A stretch of 64,000 nucleotides of DNA from Mitsuaria sp. GD03876 (lineage in GTDB: Bacteria; Pseudomonadota; Gammaproteobacteria; Burkholderiales; Burkholderiaceae_C), in NCBI RefSeq assembly GCF_029840635.1, contig NZ_JAOCCU010000006.1:95676-159675 (forward strand), in the 5' to 3' direction. The notes beneath the pieces are model-generated. The model worked only from the letters and a program-made list of their open reading frames with translations, searched no databases and was not told the origin of the DNA. Position numbers and translations under genes: made by a program. Positions 51,950 through 62,073 of this stretch are shown in pieces. Within the stretch, counting starts at the first letter, position 1; every line of letters starts with the position of its first letter.

Positions 51950-53341
51950 TCAGGCCTTCTGCAGCAGGGCGTAGTAGAAGCCGTCGGTGACGGCGGCCTC
52001 GCCCGGCGCGGAGTCCTGCGAGGCATTGTCCGCGAGCGGCAGCAGATGCCCGGCCCCGCTGTCGAACTGACGCGACCGCGCATCGCCATGGCGTTGCAAA
52101 AACGCGTCGATCTGGTCCTGGCCCTCGGCCTTGAACACCGAGCAGGTCGCGTACAGCAGACGGCCGCCGGGCTTGAGCGTCGGCCACAGCGCCTCCAGCA
52201 GCGCGGCCTGCGTGCGCGCCAGCGACGCGATGTCGTCGGGCCGGCGCAGCCAGCGTACGTCGGGGTGGCGGCGCACGATGCCCGAGGCGCTGCAGGGCGC
52301 GTCCAGCAGGATCGCGTCGAAGGGGCGGCCGTCCCACCAGGCGGCGGTGTCGCGCGCGTCGGCGGCGCGCACCGCGCCGTCCAGCGCGAGCCGCGACAGG
52401 TTCTGGCGCACGCGCTCCAAGCGCTTGGCGTCGGCGTCCAGCGCCAGCAGATCGAGTCCGTTGCCGGCGAGTTCCTGCAGATGGGCGGTCTTGCCGCCGG
52501 GCGCGGCGCAGGCGTCGAGCACCCGCGCGCCGGCGCCGAGCGTGGGCCAGGCCTCGCCGGGGGCCAGGTCTTGCGGCGGCCGCCGGCCCAGCAGCAGCGG
52601 CGCGGCGAGCTGGGCGGACGCGTCCTGCACCGAGGCGTGGCCGGCGTCGAAGCCGGGCAGGGCCTGGACCGGGCGCGGCTCGTCGAGCACGACGGCCTGC
52701 GGGAACAGCGCGCCGGCCGGATGGGCGGCGATGCCGGCCTCGCGCAGCCGGGCGAGGTAGCCCTCGACGTCGTCGTGGGCCGGATTGACGCGCAGCGTCA
52801 TCGGCGGGCGCTGCTGGTTGGCGCGCAGCAGGCCTTCCCACTGGGCGGGCCAGTCGTCGCGCAGGCGGTCCTGCCACCAGCGGGGGTGGTTGAAGCGGGC
52901 GAGCGGGTCGGCCTCGACGGCGGCGACGAGGGCGTCGCGCTCGCGCAGGAAGCGTCGCAGCACCGCATTCACGAAGCCGGCGCTGTTGGGCGCGCGTTGC
53001 CGGACCGCGTGGACGGCCTGGTCGACGAGAGTGTGGTCGGCGTAGGCGGTCTCGCCGGGCCACAGCAGGGCCAGCGCGGTGACCAGCAGCGCGTCGACGC
53101 GGGGCGGCGGGTTCTTGGGCGCGAGCAGGGCGCGCGCGGCCTGGGCGGCGCCGAGCCGCCGCAGCACGGTGAAGCTGAGGGCCTGGACGCCGGGCCGCAC
53201 GTCGGCGGGGCAGCGGGCGAGCCAGTCGGTGAGCGAGTGGCCGTCGCGGACGGCCTGGACGGCGTCGGCGGCGTTGGCGAGGAGCCGGTGCAGCGGCTGC
53301 GCGCCGCCGGCGGCGTTCTTGGGGGAAGGAGCGGAAGACAC
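51950..53341 (-). CDS. rsmB: 16S rRNA (cytosine967-C5)-methyltransferase RsmB
   Basis: The 463-residue enzyme has an N-terminal NusB-like domain (VDQAVHAVRQRAPNSAGFVN, AVLRRFLRER) and a SAM-dependent RsmB/NOP domain. The SAM loop is VLDACAAPGGKTAHLQEL, the first catalytic Cys motif LLDAPCSASGIVRRHPDVRW, and the second ATCSVFKAEGQDQIDAFL. It heads the gene set leading to ntrY/ntrX-like. Confidence 0.95.
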   Translation of the reverse strand: MSSAPSPKNAAGGAQPLHRLLANAADAVQAVRDGHSLTDWLARCPADVRPGVQALSFTVLRRLGAAQAARALLAPKNPPPRVDALLVTALALLWPGETAYADHTLVDQAVHAVRQRAPNSAGFVNAVLRRFLRERDALVAAVEADPLARFNHPRWWQDRLRDDWPAQWEGLLRANQQRPPMTLRVNPAHDDVEGYLARLREAGIAAHPAGALFPQAVVLDEPRPVQALPGFDAGHASVQDASAQLAAPLLLGRRPPQDLAPGEAWPTLGAGARVLDACAAPGGKTAHLQELAGNGLDLLALDADAKRLERVRQNLSRLALDGAVRAADARDTAAWWDGRPFDAILLDAPCSASGIVRRHPDVRWLRRPDDIASLARTQAALLEALWPTLKPGGRLLYATCSVFKAEGQDQIDAFLQRHGDARSRQFDSGAGHLLPLADNASQDSAPGEAAVTDGFYYALLQKA

Positions 53342-53445
53342 CGCGGGAGTTTAGTGGGCCCGCTCCGCCAGGCCCGAAGGACCTTGCTTTCGCAATGTCA
53401 CTCCGAACCCCCGACAATCGCGGGTCCCAAGAGAAGACAGACCCC

Positions 53446-54162
53446 ATGACAGGCACCCCGATCCTGAGCCCCGAGGACCTGGCCGCGCTGCCGGCCTCGG
53501 ACCGCATCCGCTACCGGCTGGTCCAGGCCGGCCGTCGTCACCATGCCAACGACAACATCGCCGGGTTCATCGAGCCGGGCGAGCTCGAGCAGCTGCAGGC
53601 CGAGGTGCAGGCCCGGATGCAGGACGTGCTGCAGGCGCTGGTGATCGACACCGCCAGCGATCACAACACGCAGGAGACGGCCAAGCGGGTGGCCAAGATG
53701 TTTGTGCGGGAGGTCTTCGCGGGCCGTTACGCGCCGCCGCCGCCGGTGACCGAGTTCCCGAACGCCGAGCGGCTGAACGAGCTGATGATCGTCGGCCCGA
53801 TCACGGTGCGCAGCGCCTGCTCGCACCACCTGTGCCCGATCATCGGCAAGGTCTGGATCGGCCTGCTGCCCAGCGAGCACTCGAACCTGATCGGCCTGTC
53901 GAAGTACGTGCGCCTGACCGAGTGGATCATGAGCCGCCCGCAGATCCAGGAAGAAGCCGTCGTGATGCTGGCCAACGAGCTGCAGGACCGGGTCAAGCCG
54001 GACGGCCTGGCGATCGTGATGGACGCCGACCATTTCTGCATGCACTGGCGCGGCGTGAAGGACATGGACTCGACGATGACCAACAGCGTCATGCGCGGCT
54101 CGTTCCTGAAGGACGCGACGCTGCGCGCGGAGTTCCTCGCGCTGATGAAGAAGAAGGGCTGA
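53446..54162 (+). CDS. folE: GTP cyclohydrolase I
   Basis: FolE converts GTP to dihydroneopterin triphosphate for folate and, via 7-carboxy-7-deazaguanine, queuosine. The 238-residue enzyme has the zinc ligands Cys and His in RSACSHHLCPIIGKVWIGLL and a late Cys in DADHFCMHWRGVKD, plus GLSKYVRLTEW. The start at 53446 (MTGTPILSPEDL) has only a weak ribosome-binding site; an upstream ATG at 53395 would add 17 residues. queC, in the queuosine branch, lies 1 kb away on the other strand. Confidence 0.92.
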   Translation: MTGTPILSPEDLAALPASDRIRYRLVQAGRRHHANDNIAGFIEPGELEQLQAEVQARMQDVLQALVIDTASDHNTQETAKRVAKMFVREVFAGRYAPPPPVTEFPNAERLNELMIVGPITVRSACSHHLCPIIGKVWIGLLPSEHSNLIGLSKYVRLTEWIMSRPQIQEEAVVMLANELQDRVKPDGLAIVMDADHFCMHWRGVKDMDSTMTNSVMRGSFLKDATLRAEFLALMKKKG

Positions 54163-54205
54163 TCGCCCCCTTTGCCGGCCCCGCGGGACGCGGGGGCCGT
54201 GCCGG

Positions 54206-54748
54206 TCAGAGGCTGCGCGCCTCGCCGAAGCCGACGAAGCTCATCAGCACCCGCGTCGGGAACTGGCGAATCGCCTCGTTGTAGGCGTCCACCGCCTGGT
54301 TGAAGACCTGGCGCGAGAACGCGCGCTGGCGGTCGATCATCTTGAGCTCGTCGACCGCGCTGGAGAGCTCGGGATCGATGCTCAGTTCGGCATGGTGCTC
54401 GACCAGCGACACCAGCCGCGTCAGCGCGGCGCCGTGCACCGCCGCCGCGATGGCGAGCTGCGCCACCGGATCGGCCGCATGGGGCCGGGCCCGCACCGCC
54501 TGCGTGGCGACCTTGGCCTCGGCCTGCGTCGAGGCCAGCGCGTCGAGGCTGGCCTGCTCGCTGGGCAGGCGCTCGCGCAGCCGCTCCAGCAGCAGGTCGC
54601 CGTGGGCGAAGCGCCGCGTCAGCGCGTCGTCCAGCTGCGCGAAGGCGCGGCCGATCTCATTGCGCAGCAGCATCACGCGGTTGTAGGCGCCGATGCACCA
54701 GAACACCAGCACCGCGCCGATGCCCCACAGCCACCAGTTCCAATGCAT
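54206..54748 (-). CDS. LemA-family membrane-anchored protein
   Basis: The 180-residue protein has one N-terminal transmembrane helix (WWLWGIGAVLVFWCIGAYN) followed by a LemA-type helical bundle (RNEIGRAFAQLDDALTRRFA, FNQAVDAYNEAIRQFPTRVL, then a C-terminal SFVGFGEA). LemA proteins are widespread with unclear function. It lies 14 bp after queC and is probably co-transcribed. The start at 54748 leaves the membrane helix at the extreme N-terminus, as usual. Confidence 0.82.
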   Translation of the reverse strand: MHWNWWLWGIGAVLVFWCIGAYNRVMLLRNEIGRAFAQLDDALTRRFAHGDLLLERLRERLPSEQASLDALASTQAEAKVATQAVRARPHAADPVAQLAIAAAVHGAALTRLVSLVEHHAELSIDPELSSAVDELKMIDRQRAFSRQVFNQAVDAYNEAIRQFPTRVLMSFVGFGEARSL

Positions 54749-54762
54749 CGCGGCCCCGGCGC

Positions 54763-55524
54763 TCAGGCGGACGGCGCCGCGCCGGCGGCCTTGGCGCGCT
54801 GGAACTCGTGCCAGCCCTTGGCGCGCAGCTCGCAGGCCGGGCAGTGGCCGCAGCCCCAGCCCCAGGCATGGCGCGTCTTGCGCTCGCCCAGGTAGCAGGT
54901 GTGGGTGTGCTCGACGATCAGGTCGTTGAGCGCCTCGCCGCCGAGCGCCTCGGTCAGGCCCCAGGTCTGCGCCTTGGTCAGGAACATCAGCGGCGTGTCC
55001 AGCGTCATCGGCGTGTCCAGCCCCAGCGACAGCGCGACCTGCAGCGCCTTGAGCGTGTTGTCGCGGCAGTCGGGATAGCCGGAGAAGTCGGTTTCGCACA
55101 TGCCGCCGACCAGCACTGACGCGCCGCGGCGATAGGCCAGCGTCGCGGCGAAGGTCAGGAACAGCAGGTTGCGTCCCGGCACGAAGGTGTTGGGCAGGCC
55201 GTTGGCCTGCAGCTCGATCGCGCGTTCCTGCGTCAGCGCGGTGTCGGAGATCTGGCCCAGCAGGCTCAGGTCGAGCAGGTGGTCCTCGCCCAGCTTCGGC
55301 GCCCAGTGCGGGAACTGCGCGGCGATCCGCTCGCGGACGACCTGGCGGCAGTCGAGCTCGACGCGGTGGCGCTGGCCGTAGTCGAAGCCCAGGGTCTCGA
55401 CCTCGGCGAAGCGGTCCAGCGCCCAGGCCAGGCAGGCGGTGGAATCCTGGCCGCCGGAAAACAGCACCAGCGCCTTGCGGCGCGAGGCGTGGACGGCGGG
55501 AATCGGGGCGGAGGCGTCGGACAT
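54763..55524 (-). CDS. queC: 7-cyano-7-deazaguanine synthase QueC
   Basis: QueC makes preQ0 from 7-carboxy-7-deazaguanine with ATP and ammonia. The 253-residue enzyme has the PP-loop [10 protein letters not shown] at residues 21-30, [35 protein letters not shown] and the four-Cys zinc cluster in HTCYLGERK and [12 protein letters not shown]. Confidence 0.95.
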   Translation of the reverse strand: MSDASAPIPAVHASRRKALVLFSGGQDSTACLAWALDRFAEVETLGFDYGQRHRVELDCRQVVRERIAAQFPHWAPKLGEDHLLDLSLLGQISDTALTQERAIELQANGLPNTFVPGRNLLFLTFAATLAYRRGASVLVGGMCETDFSGYPDCRDNTLKALQVALSLGLDTPMTLDTPLMFLTKAQTWGLTEALGGEALNDLIVEHTHTCYLGERKTRHAWGWGCGHCPACELRAKGWHEFQRAKAAGAAPSA

Positions 55525-55663
55525 GGGGATAGTCGGGGGCGCTGGGAGGAATCGGGGGAGATCGAGGGGAGATTGGGGGGAGTCGGCCGCCGATCGCTCC
55601 CGATCGGCAGGGCGGAAGTGTGCCAGCACCGTGCTACCGTCGCCGCCCGAAGGAGGAAAGGCA

Positions 55664-57388
55664 ATGCAACGACTGTTCCCTGAACTCGGCCTGGACGCGG
55701 TTCGCCGGCAGGTTCTCCCGCGCGTGATCGCCGGCGCCGCGCTCCCGCGCGCGACCGCCCGGGCGGCAGCCCTCGCCGCGAGCGGCTTCGCGATCGCCGC
55801 GACCGCCCTGACGACGGTGGCCACCGCATCGGCGGCGACCGCCGCCCCGTCCGCCACCCCGTCCGCTGCTCAGGCGCCGGGCGCCTCGACCATCGCGCAA
55901 GTGCTGCTGTACCCGGGCGGTGCCCAGGTCGACCGCACGCTGCGGGTGCCGGCGGGCGCGACGCAGGCCCGCTTCGCCTGCCTGCCCGCGGCGCTGGAGC
56001 GCGACGTGCTCCAGGTGCAGGCGCCGGCGGGCTTCAACCTCGGCGAAGTGAAGATCGAGCGGGTCGCCCGCGATTCCCTGCCGGAATGCCGGCAGCGCGA
56101 CCCGCGGGTGCGCAAGGTCGAGCAGGACCGCGAGGCCGTCGAGGCCGAGATCGCCGGCGTCGACCTGGCGCTGGGTTACCTGAAGGGCCTGTCGGACCGC
56201 GAGGCGCGGCCGGGCCCGGCGCTGGCGGCCAGCCTGGACACGCTGCGCCGCAACGCGCAGGAGATGACCGCCCGCCGCCAGGCGCTGAAGGAGCGCCTGA
56301 CCGACCTGAACAACGAACTCGCGGGCGCGAAGGCGCAGGCGCCCACCGCCTCGTCGCAGGTGTCGGTGGTGACGCTGCGGCTCTCGACGGCCGAGGGCGG
56401 CGACCTGGGCCTGTCCTATCAACTGAACGGCGCTGGCTGGCAGCCCCAGTACCGCGCGCGGCTGGACACCGCCTCCGGCGCGCTGACGATCGAGCGCCTG
56501 GCGCAGATCGCGCAGGTCAGCGGCGAGGACTGGGTCGACGTCAAGCTCCGGCTGTCCACCGTGCGGCCGCGGCAGGCGATCGGGCTGGAACCGCTGGTGC
56601 CGTGGACGCTGGGCCTGGAGACGCCGCGCTTCGAGGAGCGGCTGCGCATGGCCGTCGCGCCGGCGCCCGTCGCGATGGCGCAGGCCAGGCCGGCCGACCT
56701 GAACAACGTCGAGGTCACCGGCTCGCGGGTCACCGCGCTGCAGACCTTCGACCCGAGCGTCTTCGAGGGCGAGTTCGGTGCCGACTACGACCTGCCGCAG
56801 CGCGTGACGCTGCGCGCGGACGGCGCGACCTCGACGGTCAGCCTGGGCCGCACCGCCGCGCAGGCTCGGCTGATGGCGCGGGTGCAGCCGCGCAGCGAGC
56901 CGGCGGCCTACCTCGTGGCCGAGCTGCCGCGCCCGCAGGGCTCGTGGCCGTCGGGGCCGGTGCAGCTGTTCCGGGACAACGCCCTGATCGGGCAGACGCC
57001 GCTGCACTTCGGCGGCGAGACGACCTGGACCTTGCCCTTCGGCCGTGACGAGCGGCTGCGCGTGCGGGTCGAGCCCGACAAGCGCGACGGCGCCACTACC
57101 GGCCTGATCGGCTCGCGCCGTGAGAGCGTGGTGACGCGCCAATGGCAGGTGGAGAACCTGCGCGAACGGCCGGTCACGCTGCAGGTGCTCGAGCCGGCGC
57201 CGGTGTCCGAGCACGAGGACATCCGCGTGCAGGCGCAGTTCTCGCCGCCGGTCACGAAGGCCGACTTCCGCGACCAGCGCGGCGTCCAGATGTGGGAGCT
57301 GCCGCTGGCGCCGGGCCAGACGCAACGCTTCCAGGCGATCTATCGCGTCAGCGTGCCGAAGGACGCGGCGGTGTCGAACTGGCCCTGA
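55664..57388 (+). CDS. DUF4139-domain protein (mucoidy-inhibitor-A-like)
   Basis: The 574-residue protein has a long N-terminal leader with an Ala-rich hydrophobic stretch, a DUF4140-like N-terminal part ([20 protein letters not shown]) and a coiled-coil of about 80 residues ([20 protein letters not shown], then [18 protein letters not shown]). The DUF4139 beta domain follows ([48 protein letters not shown]). It is probably exported. AGGAGG precedes the ATG. A short insert near residue 345 reads [10 protein letters not shown], like the plug start of TonB receptors. Function is unknown. Confidence 0.8.
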   Translation: MQRLFPELGLDAVRRQVLPRVIAGAALPRATARAAALAASGFAIAATALTTVATASAATAAPSATPSAAQAPGASTIAQVLLYPGGAQVDRTLRVPAGATQARFACLPAALERDVLQVQAPAGFNLGEVKIERVARDSLPECRQRDPRVRKVEQDREAVEAEIAGVDLALGYLKGLSDREARPGPALAASLDTLRRNAQEMTARRQALKERLTDLNNELAGAKAQAPTASSQVSVVTLRLSTAEGGDLGLSYQLNGAGWQPQYRARLDTASGALTIERLAQIAQVSGEDWVDVKLRLSTVRPRQAIGLEPLVPWTLGLETPRFEERLRMAVAPAPVAMAQARPADLNNVEVTGSRVTALQTFDPSVFEGEFGADYDLPQRVTLRADGATSTVSLGRTAAQARLMARVQPRSEPAAYLVAELPRPQGSWPSGPVQLFRDNALIGQTPLHFGGETTWTLPFGRDERLRVRVEPDKRDGATTGLIGSRRESVVTRQWQVENLRERPVTLQVLEPAPVSEHEDIRVQAQFSPPVTKADFRDQRGVQMWELPLAPGQTQRFQAIYRVSVPKDAAVSNWP

Positions 57389-57390
57389 GC

Positions 57391-57435
57391 GGCCGCGGGC
57401 CTGAACGGCCGCGGTCCTCGACGGGCCGCGGTCCT
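57391..57435. repeat. Three near-identical 12-mers between convergent genes
   Basis: GGCCGCGGGCCT (57391-57402), GGCCGCGGTCCT (57407-57418) and GGCCGCGGTCCT (57424-57435) follow the DUF4139 stop. Each is partly self-complementary, so they may fold into alternative hairpins that end transcription from both sides. Confidence 0.5.
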
Positions 57436-57472
57436 TGAAAGGCGGCCGCCGGGAGGCGCCGCCCGGGCGGGA

Positions 57473-58747
57473 TCAGGTCCTGATCTCGCCCTGTCCCAGC
57501 ACCACCCACTTCATCGAGGTCAGCCCCTCGAGCCCCACCGGCCCGCGGGCGTGGAACTTGTCGGTGGAGATTCCGATCTCCGCGCCCAGGCCGTACTCGA
57601 AGCCGTCGGCGAAGCGGGTGCTGGCGTTGACCATCACGCTGGCCGAATCGACCTCGCGCAGGAAGCGCATCGCATGGGCGTGGTTCGTCGTCAGGATCGC
57701 GTCGGTGTGGTGCGAGCCATGGCGGTTGACGTGGGCGATGGCCTCGTCGAGCGAGTCCACCACCTTGATGCTGATGACCGGCGCGAGGTACTCGGTGTCC
57801 CAGTCCTCGGGCGTGGCGGGCTTGAGCAGGTCGCGCGGCACGGCCTCCAGCAGCGCCAGCGCGCGCTCGCAGCCGCGCATCTCGACGCCCTTGGCCGCGA
57901 ACACCATGCCGATGCGGGGCAGGAAGTCCGCCGCCTGCCTGGCATGCACCAGCAGCGACTCGGTCGCGTTGCAGGGGCTGTACTTCTGCGTCTTGGCGTT
58001 GTCGACGACGGTCACCGCCAGGTCGAGGTCGACCTCGGCGTCGACGTAGCTGTGGCAGTTGCCGTCCAGGTGCTTGATCACCGGCACGCGGGCCTCGCGG
58101 CTGATGCGCTCGATCAGGCCCTTGCCGCCGCGCGGGATGATGACGTCGACGTGGGCCGGCATCGTGATCAGCAGGCCGACGGCGGCGCGGTCGGTGGTGT
58201 TGACCAGCTGCACCGCGTCGCGGGGCAGGCCGGCTTCCTCGAGGCTCTCGGCCACCAACGCGGCCAGGGCGAGGTTGCTGTGCAGCGCCTCGGAACCGCC
58301 GCGCAGGATGCAGGCGTTGCCGCTCTTGATCGCCAGCGAGGCGGCCTCGATGGTCACGTTGGGGCGGCTCTCGTAGATCATGCCGAACACGCCCAGCGGG
58401 ACGCGCATCTGGCCGACGCTGATGCCGGTCGGGCGGCGCTTCACGCCGGTGATCTCGCCGATCGGATCGGGCATCGCGGCGATCTGCTCGCAGCCTTCGG
58501 CGACGGTGGCCAGCACCTTGGGCGTCAGCCGCAGGCGGTCGACCATCGGGGCGTCCAGGCCGGCGGCGGTCGCGGCGGCGAGGTCGCGTTCGTTCGCCGC
58601 GGCGAGGTCCGGGCCGGCCTCGCGCAGGCGGCGGGCCAGTGCGACGAGGGCGCGGTTCTTGGCGGCGGTCGGGGCGGCGGCCATCAGCGTCGCGGCCGCG
58701 CGGGCCGCCTCGCCGACGCCGGTCATGTAGGCGCTGAGGTCGGTCAT
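57473..58747 (-). CDS. proA: Gamma-glutamyl phosphate reductase ProA
   Basis: ProA reduces glutamyl-5-phosphate to the semialdehyde in proline synthesis. The 424-residue enzyme has [47 protein letters not shown] and the catalytic Cys in [14 protein letters not shown], with a C-terminal [20 protein letters not shown]. It commonly sits after holA in related genomes; here it is alone, about 25 kb away. Confidence 0.96.
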   Translation of the reverse strand: MTDLSAYMTGVGEAARAAATLMAAAPTAAKNRALVALARRLREAGPDLAAANERDLAAATAAGLDAPMVDRLRLTPKVLATVAEGCEQIAAMPDPIGEITGVKRRPTGISVGQMRVPLGVFGMIYESRPNVTIEAASLAIKSGNACILRGGSEALHSNLALAALVAESLEEAGLPRDAVQLVNTTDRAAVGLLITMPAHVDVIIPRGGKGLIERISREARVPVIKHLDGNCHSYVDAEVDLDLAVTVVDNAKTQKYSPCNATESLLVHARQAADFLPRIGMVFAAKGVEMRGCERALALLEAVPRDLLKPATPEDWDTEYLAPVISIKVVDSLDEAIAHVNRHGSHHTDAILTTNHAHAMRFLREVDSASVMVNASTRFADGFEYGLGAEIGISTDKFHARGPVGLEGLTSMKWVVLGQGEIRT

Positions 58748-58961
58748 AGACCTGGGATTCTGACCGATGCCCCGCCGCCCCGGCCCCGCGGGGGCCATCG
58801 CAAGCGGCAAGCCGAGCCTTCGCGGGCCGCCCCTTCCTGCTCACGCCGCCGCTTCTTGCCCCTCTCCCGCAGTGCTGGAGAGGGCGCCATGAGAGACCGT
58901 GTCTTTCGACATGCCGGGTATGTCCCAGGAATGCGGCGCTTGCGGTGGATCGGCTCGATCT

Positions 58962-58989
58962 TCTACAGTCGTAGTACGACGGATGTAGA
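58962..58989 (+). promoter_or_regulatory. BlaI-type operator over the promoter of the BlaI/M56 pair
   Basis: A nested dyad: outer TCTACA (58962-58967) and TGTAGA (58984-58989), inner GTCGTA (58968-58973) and TACGAC (58975-58980) around a single G. It contains the CTAC...GTAG core typical of BlaI/MecI/CopY operators. TTGCGG at 58940-58945 and TACAGT at 58964-58969, 18 bp apart, would place the operator on the -10 region, 15 bp before the repressor ATG. Confidence 0.7.
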
Positions 58990-59004
58990 AATTCAGGATC
59001 CGCG

Positions 59005-59415
59005 ATGGACGAGTCGATCAACGAGGACGGCAAGGGCGACGTGTCGCTCAGCGAGCTGCAATTGGCGCTGATGCGGGTGCTGTGGACCCGCGGCCAGGCG
59101 AGCACCGCCGAGGTGGCCGAGGCGCTGCGCGAGCAGCAGCGCCCGCTGGCGCACACCACGGTGGCGACGCTTCTGTCCCGGTTGGAGAAGCGCGGCCTGC
59201 TGGCCAGCGAGCGCGACGGCCGCGCGCTGGTCTACCGCGCCGCGGTCAGCGAGCCGGAGGTGCAGCGCTCGATGGTGTCGGGGCTGCTGAGCACGCTCTT
59301 CGGCGGCCGGCCGGCGGCCTTGCTGAGCCACCTGGTGGAAGAGGGCGAGCTCGGCGAGGACGACCTGACGCGGATGCGGGCGCTGCTCCAGCGCAAGGGG
59401 GGCCGCCATGATTGA
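59005..59415 (+). CDS. BlaI/MecI/CopY-family transcriptional repressor
   Basis: The 136-residue protein has the family's winged helix (LSELQLALMRVLWTRGQAST, AHTTVATLLSRLEKRGLLAS, RDGRALVYRAAVS) and a C-terminal dimerisation helix pair (LSTLFGGRPAALLSHLVEEG). Such repressors bind CTAC/GTAG dyads and are inactivated through a partner M56 membrane protease. The partner overlaps it by 8 bp. The matching operator lies directly upstream. Confidence 0.92.
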   Translation: MDESINEDGKGDVSLSELQLALMRVLWTRGQASTAEVAEALREQQRPLAHTTVATLLSRLEKRGLLASERDGRALVYRAAVSEPEVQRSMVSGLLSTLFGGRPAALLSHLVEEGELGEDDLTRMRALLQRKGGRHD

Positions 59416-61861
59416 AGCGCTGACCGGCTGGTTGCTGAACTACCTGGTGCACAGCACGGTGCTGCTGGGCGGCGTGTGGGCGTTGGAGCGCGCGGGCGTG
59501 CTGAAGCACCCGGCGTGGCGCGAGGCGCTCTGGCGCTGGGCCTTCTTCGGCGCGGTGCTGACGGCGAGCGTGCAGCCGCTGACGCAGGGAACGCGGATCG
59601 CGGTGCCGGACGTGTGGGCGACGGCGCGGACCGGCGCGAGCGCGCTGGGGATCCTGGCGGACGAGACGCGATCCGGCGACGACGCGGTCATCGATGGCGA
59701 GCAGGGCGCGACGGCGTCGAGCGGTGCCGATCGATCGAATGGCGCGAGCGGCTGGAGGGCCTCGACGGGTGCCGACGGCTCGGCCGCTCATCTGGAGAAG
59801 GTCCGCGAAGCCGGTGCATCGGGGGACATCCCGTCGACGCCGGCAACGGCGCGAGCGCCGAGCCCGTACGTCCTCACCGAGGACCACATCGGCGACAGCA
59901 GCGACGATGCGCTCGAGCGCCGGCGCGCGCTGCTGCGCGACGCGCTGGCCGCGTTGCTGCTGTCGTGGCCGGTGGTCTCGGCGATCGGCCTGGGCCTGAC
60001 GATGCTGCGCTGGCTGGCGCTCCGCCGCCAGGTGCGGGCGTTGCCGGTCTTCGAGGACGACGAACTCCGCCTGGCCGCCGCCGAGCTGGCCCGCAATGCC
60101 GGCGTGCGCACGCCGACGCTGCGCTTGAGCCCGGCGTGGCCGAGTCCGCTGGTCGCGCCCGGCGGCCAGGTCTGCCTGCCGGCGACGCTGATGCGCACGC
60201 TGGACGGCCAGCAGCGCGTGGCGGTGCTGGCGCACGAGATCGCCCATCTGCGCCGCCGCGACCTGGCCTGGCGGCTGGCGGCGCGGCTGGTGTCGCAACT
60301 GGGCTGGCTGCAGCCGATGAACCGGCTGGCGATGCGCCGGCTGGACCTGCTGGCCGAACTGGCTTGCGACGCCTGGGCGGCGGCCGAGGCCGGCGCGATG
60401 CCGCTGGCCGAGAGCCTGTACGTCTGCGCCCGCGACGGCGCCGCCGCCTCGACGGGCGCCCGGCGCGCCACGCGGCCGATGCCGGTGCTGGCCAGCGCGA
60501 TGGCTGCGGCCCGTTCCCCGTTGATGGCGCGCATGGACGCGTTGCTGGAGGAGACCCCGATGTCCGATTCGACTCCTGGACGGCGCCGTCTGCGCCGCGT
60601 GCTGCTGGCCGGCGGCCTGTGCGCGGTGGCGCTGGCGGTGCCGATGCTGGTCATCGGCAAGGCGCCCCGGATCGCCGTCGACCTGAGCGACGTGCGCGGG
60701 GCGATGTCCTCGGCGCTGTCCAGCGTCAAGGTCACGCGGCAGATCATGATTTCCGAGGGCCTCGAGCGCCGGGTGAACTACAGCGGCGACCTGGTGTTCA
60801 ACGACGACGAGACGGACGTCGTGTCGCTCGACGACAAGCTGTCGATCCTGGAGAAGACCGGCGGCGTGACGCGCAAGCTCGACATCGTCGCCGATGGCAA
60901 GGGCGGGCAGACGCGCCGGTTCTGGGTGGATGGCGAATCCAAGCCGATCGACGGCCCGGCGCGGGCCTGGATCGCGGGCCAGATCGGCCAGATCGCGGAA
61001 TCCGCGAATGGCAGCGGGGCGCGCGTGCAGCGGGTGCTGCAGCGGGGCGGCGTGGAGGCCGCGATCGAGGACATCGGGCAGGCGAGGGATGCGATGGTCC
61101 GCCGCGGCCGCATCGAGGCGCTGCTCGCCAGCGGCCCGCAGGACGACGCCACGATGTCGCGGCTGATCGCGCTCGCCGGCCGGATGGAGGACGACTTCCA
61201 GCGCCGCAGCACCTTCATCGCGCTGATCGAGCACCGCCCGCTGTCGCCGACGACGCAGCGCGAGCTGCTGGAGCTGGTGCCCAACCTGAACAGCGATTTC
61301 GACCGTCGTGAGGTGATGGTGGCGATGTCGCCGCAGCTGGCCAACGACCGCGCGGTGCTGGCGGCATGGCAGCAGGCGGTGCGGCGCTTCGGTTCGGACT
61401 TCGACAAGCGGACCGCGATCGTGGCGCTGATCGACGAGGACCACGAGGCGACGCCGGAGCGGCTGCGCACCGCGCTCGCGGCGAGCGGCATGGTGGGCGG
61501 CGACTTCGACCGGCGCAGCGTGCTGGAGGTGGCGGCGCGCCGGATGGGCGGCGACGCGGCGTCGTACGCGGCGGCCTACGTGGACGCGGTGCGGGGCATC
61601 TCGGGCGACTTCGATCGCCGCTCGGCGCTGGTGGCGCTGATGGACGAGGTCAAGATCGACCGCGAGGTGGCGCAGCAGGTGCTGCGGGCGACGGGCGGCA
61701 TGAGCGCGGGCTTCGATCGCGCCGAGCTGCTGATCGCGCTGGCGGAACACCTGCCGGCGGACGCGGACCTGCTGGTCCAGTACCGGCAGGCCGCGCGCGG
61801 GCTGGGCACGCACGACCGGGGCCGCGTCGAGGCGGCGATCGATCACTTGATGCCGTCGTAA
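59408..61861 (+). CDS. BlaR1-like M56 membrane metallopeptidase with C-terminal FDRR repeats
   Basis: The 817-residue protein has N-terminal membrane helices (LLNYLVHSTVLLGGVWALER, WRWAFFGAVLTASVQ), a polar insert, another helix near residue 185 and the M56 zinc motif H276-E-I-A-H280 in RVAVLAHEIAHLRRRDLAWR. A further helix lies at about 400 (VLLAGGLCAVALAVPMLVIG). The C-terminal region has no penicillin-binding SxxK-type sensor domain. Instead it has a beta-rich part (about 410-540) and then about six repeats of roughly 35 residues starting near 595, each headed by DFDRR-like words (SDFDRREVMVAMS, SDFDKRTAIVALI, GDFDRRSALVALM). These look like a HEAT-type helical array that could sense a ligand or partner. 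Confidence 0.85.
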   Translation: MIEALTGWLLNYLVHSTVLLGGVWALERAGVLKHPAWREALWRWAFFGAVLTASVQPLTQGTRIAVPDVWATARTGASALGILADETRSGDDAVIDGEQGATASSGADRSNGASGWRASTGADGSAAHLEKVREAGASGDIPSTPATARAPSPYVLTEDHIGDSSDDALERRRALLRDALAALLLSWPVVSAIGLGLTMLRWLALRRQVRALPVFEDDELRLAAAELARNAGVRTPTLRLSPAWPSPLVAPGGQVCLPATLMRTLDGQQRVAVLAHEIAHLRRRDLAWRLAARLVSQLGWLQPMNRLAMRRLDLLAELACDAWAAAEAGAMPLAESLYVCARDGAAASTGARRATRPMPVLASAMAAARSPLMARMDALLEETPMSDSTPGRRRLRRVLLAGGLCAVALAVPMLVIGKAPRIAVDLSDVRGAMSSALSSVKVTRQIMISEGLERRVNYSGDLVFNDDETDVVSLDDKLSILEKTGGVTRKLDIVADGKGGQTRRFWVDGESKPIDGPARAWIAGQIGQIAESANGSGARVQRVLQRGGVEAAIEDIGQARDAMVRRGRIEALLASGPQDDATMSRLIALAGRMEDDFQRRSTFIALIEHRPLSPTTQRELLELVPNLNSDFDRREVMVAMSPQLANDRAVLAAWQQAVRRFGSDFDKRTAIVALIDEDHEATPERLRTALAASGMVGGDFDRRSVLEVAARRMGGDAASYAAAYVDAVRGISGDFDRRSALVALMDEVKIDREVAQQVLRATGGMSAGFDRAELLIALAEHLPADADLLVQYRQAARGLGTHDRGRVEAAIDHLMPS

Positions 61862-61918
61862 TCCGCGGCGGCGGCGGTGCTCGGGGCTTCTCCGGGCGAT
61901 GACCGCTCCACGATGAAA

Positions 61919-61950
61919 AACGGGCGCCTCACTTGGCGCCCGTTCCTTTT
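61919..61950 (+). terminator. Terminator of the BlaI/M56 operon
   Basis: AACGGGCGCC (61919-61928) and GGCGCCCGTT (61935-61944) form a perfect 10-bp stem with a 6-nt loop followed by CCTTTT. Confidence 0.88.
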
Positions 61951-62073
61951 GCATGTTGCTCTTCGAGTTGGACTCGGCTCAGTCATTTCCGCTCTGGATT
62001 CGCCCAAGCCTTCCAGAAGTCATTCACCCTGATGCGGCAAGGCTAAATTGTTCGGGTGAGCCGAGGCAGGCAA

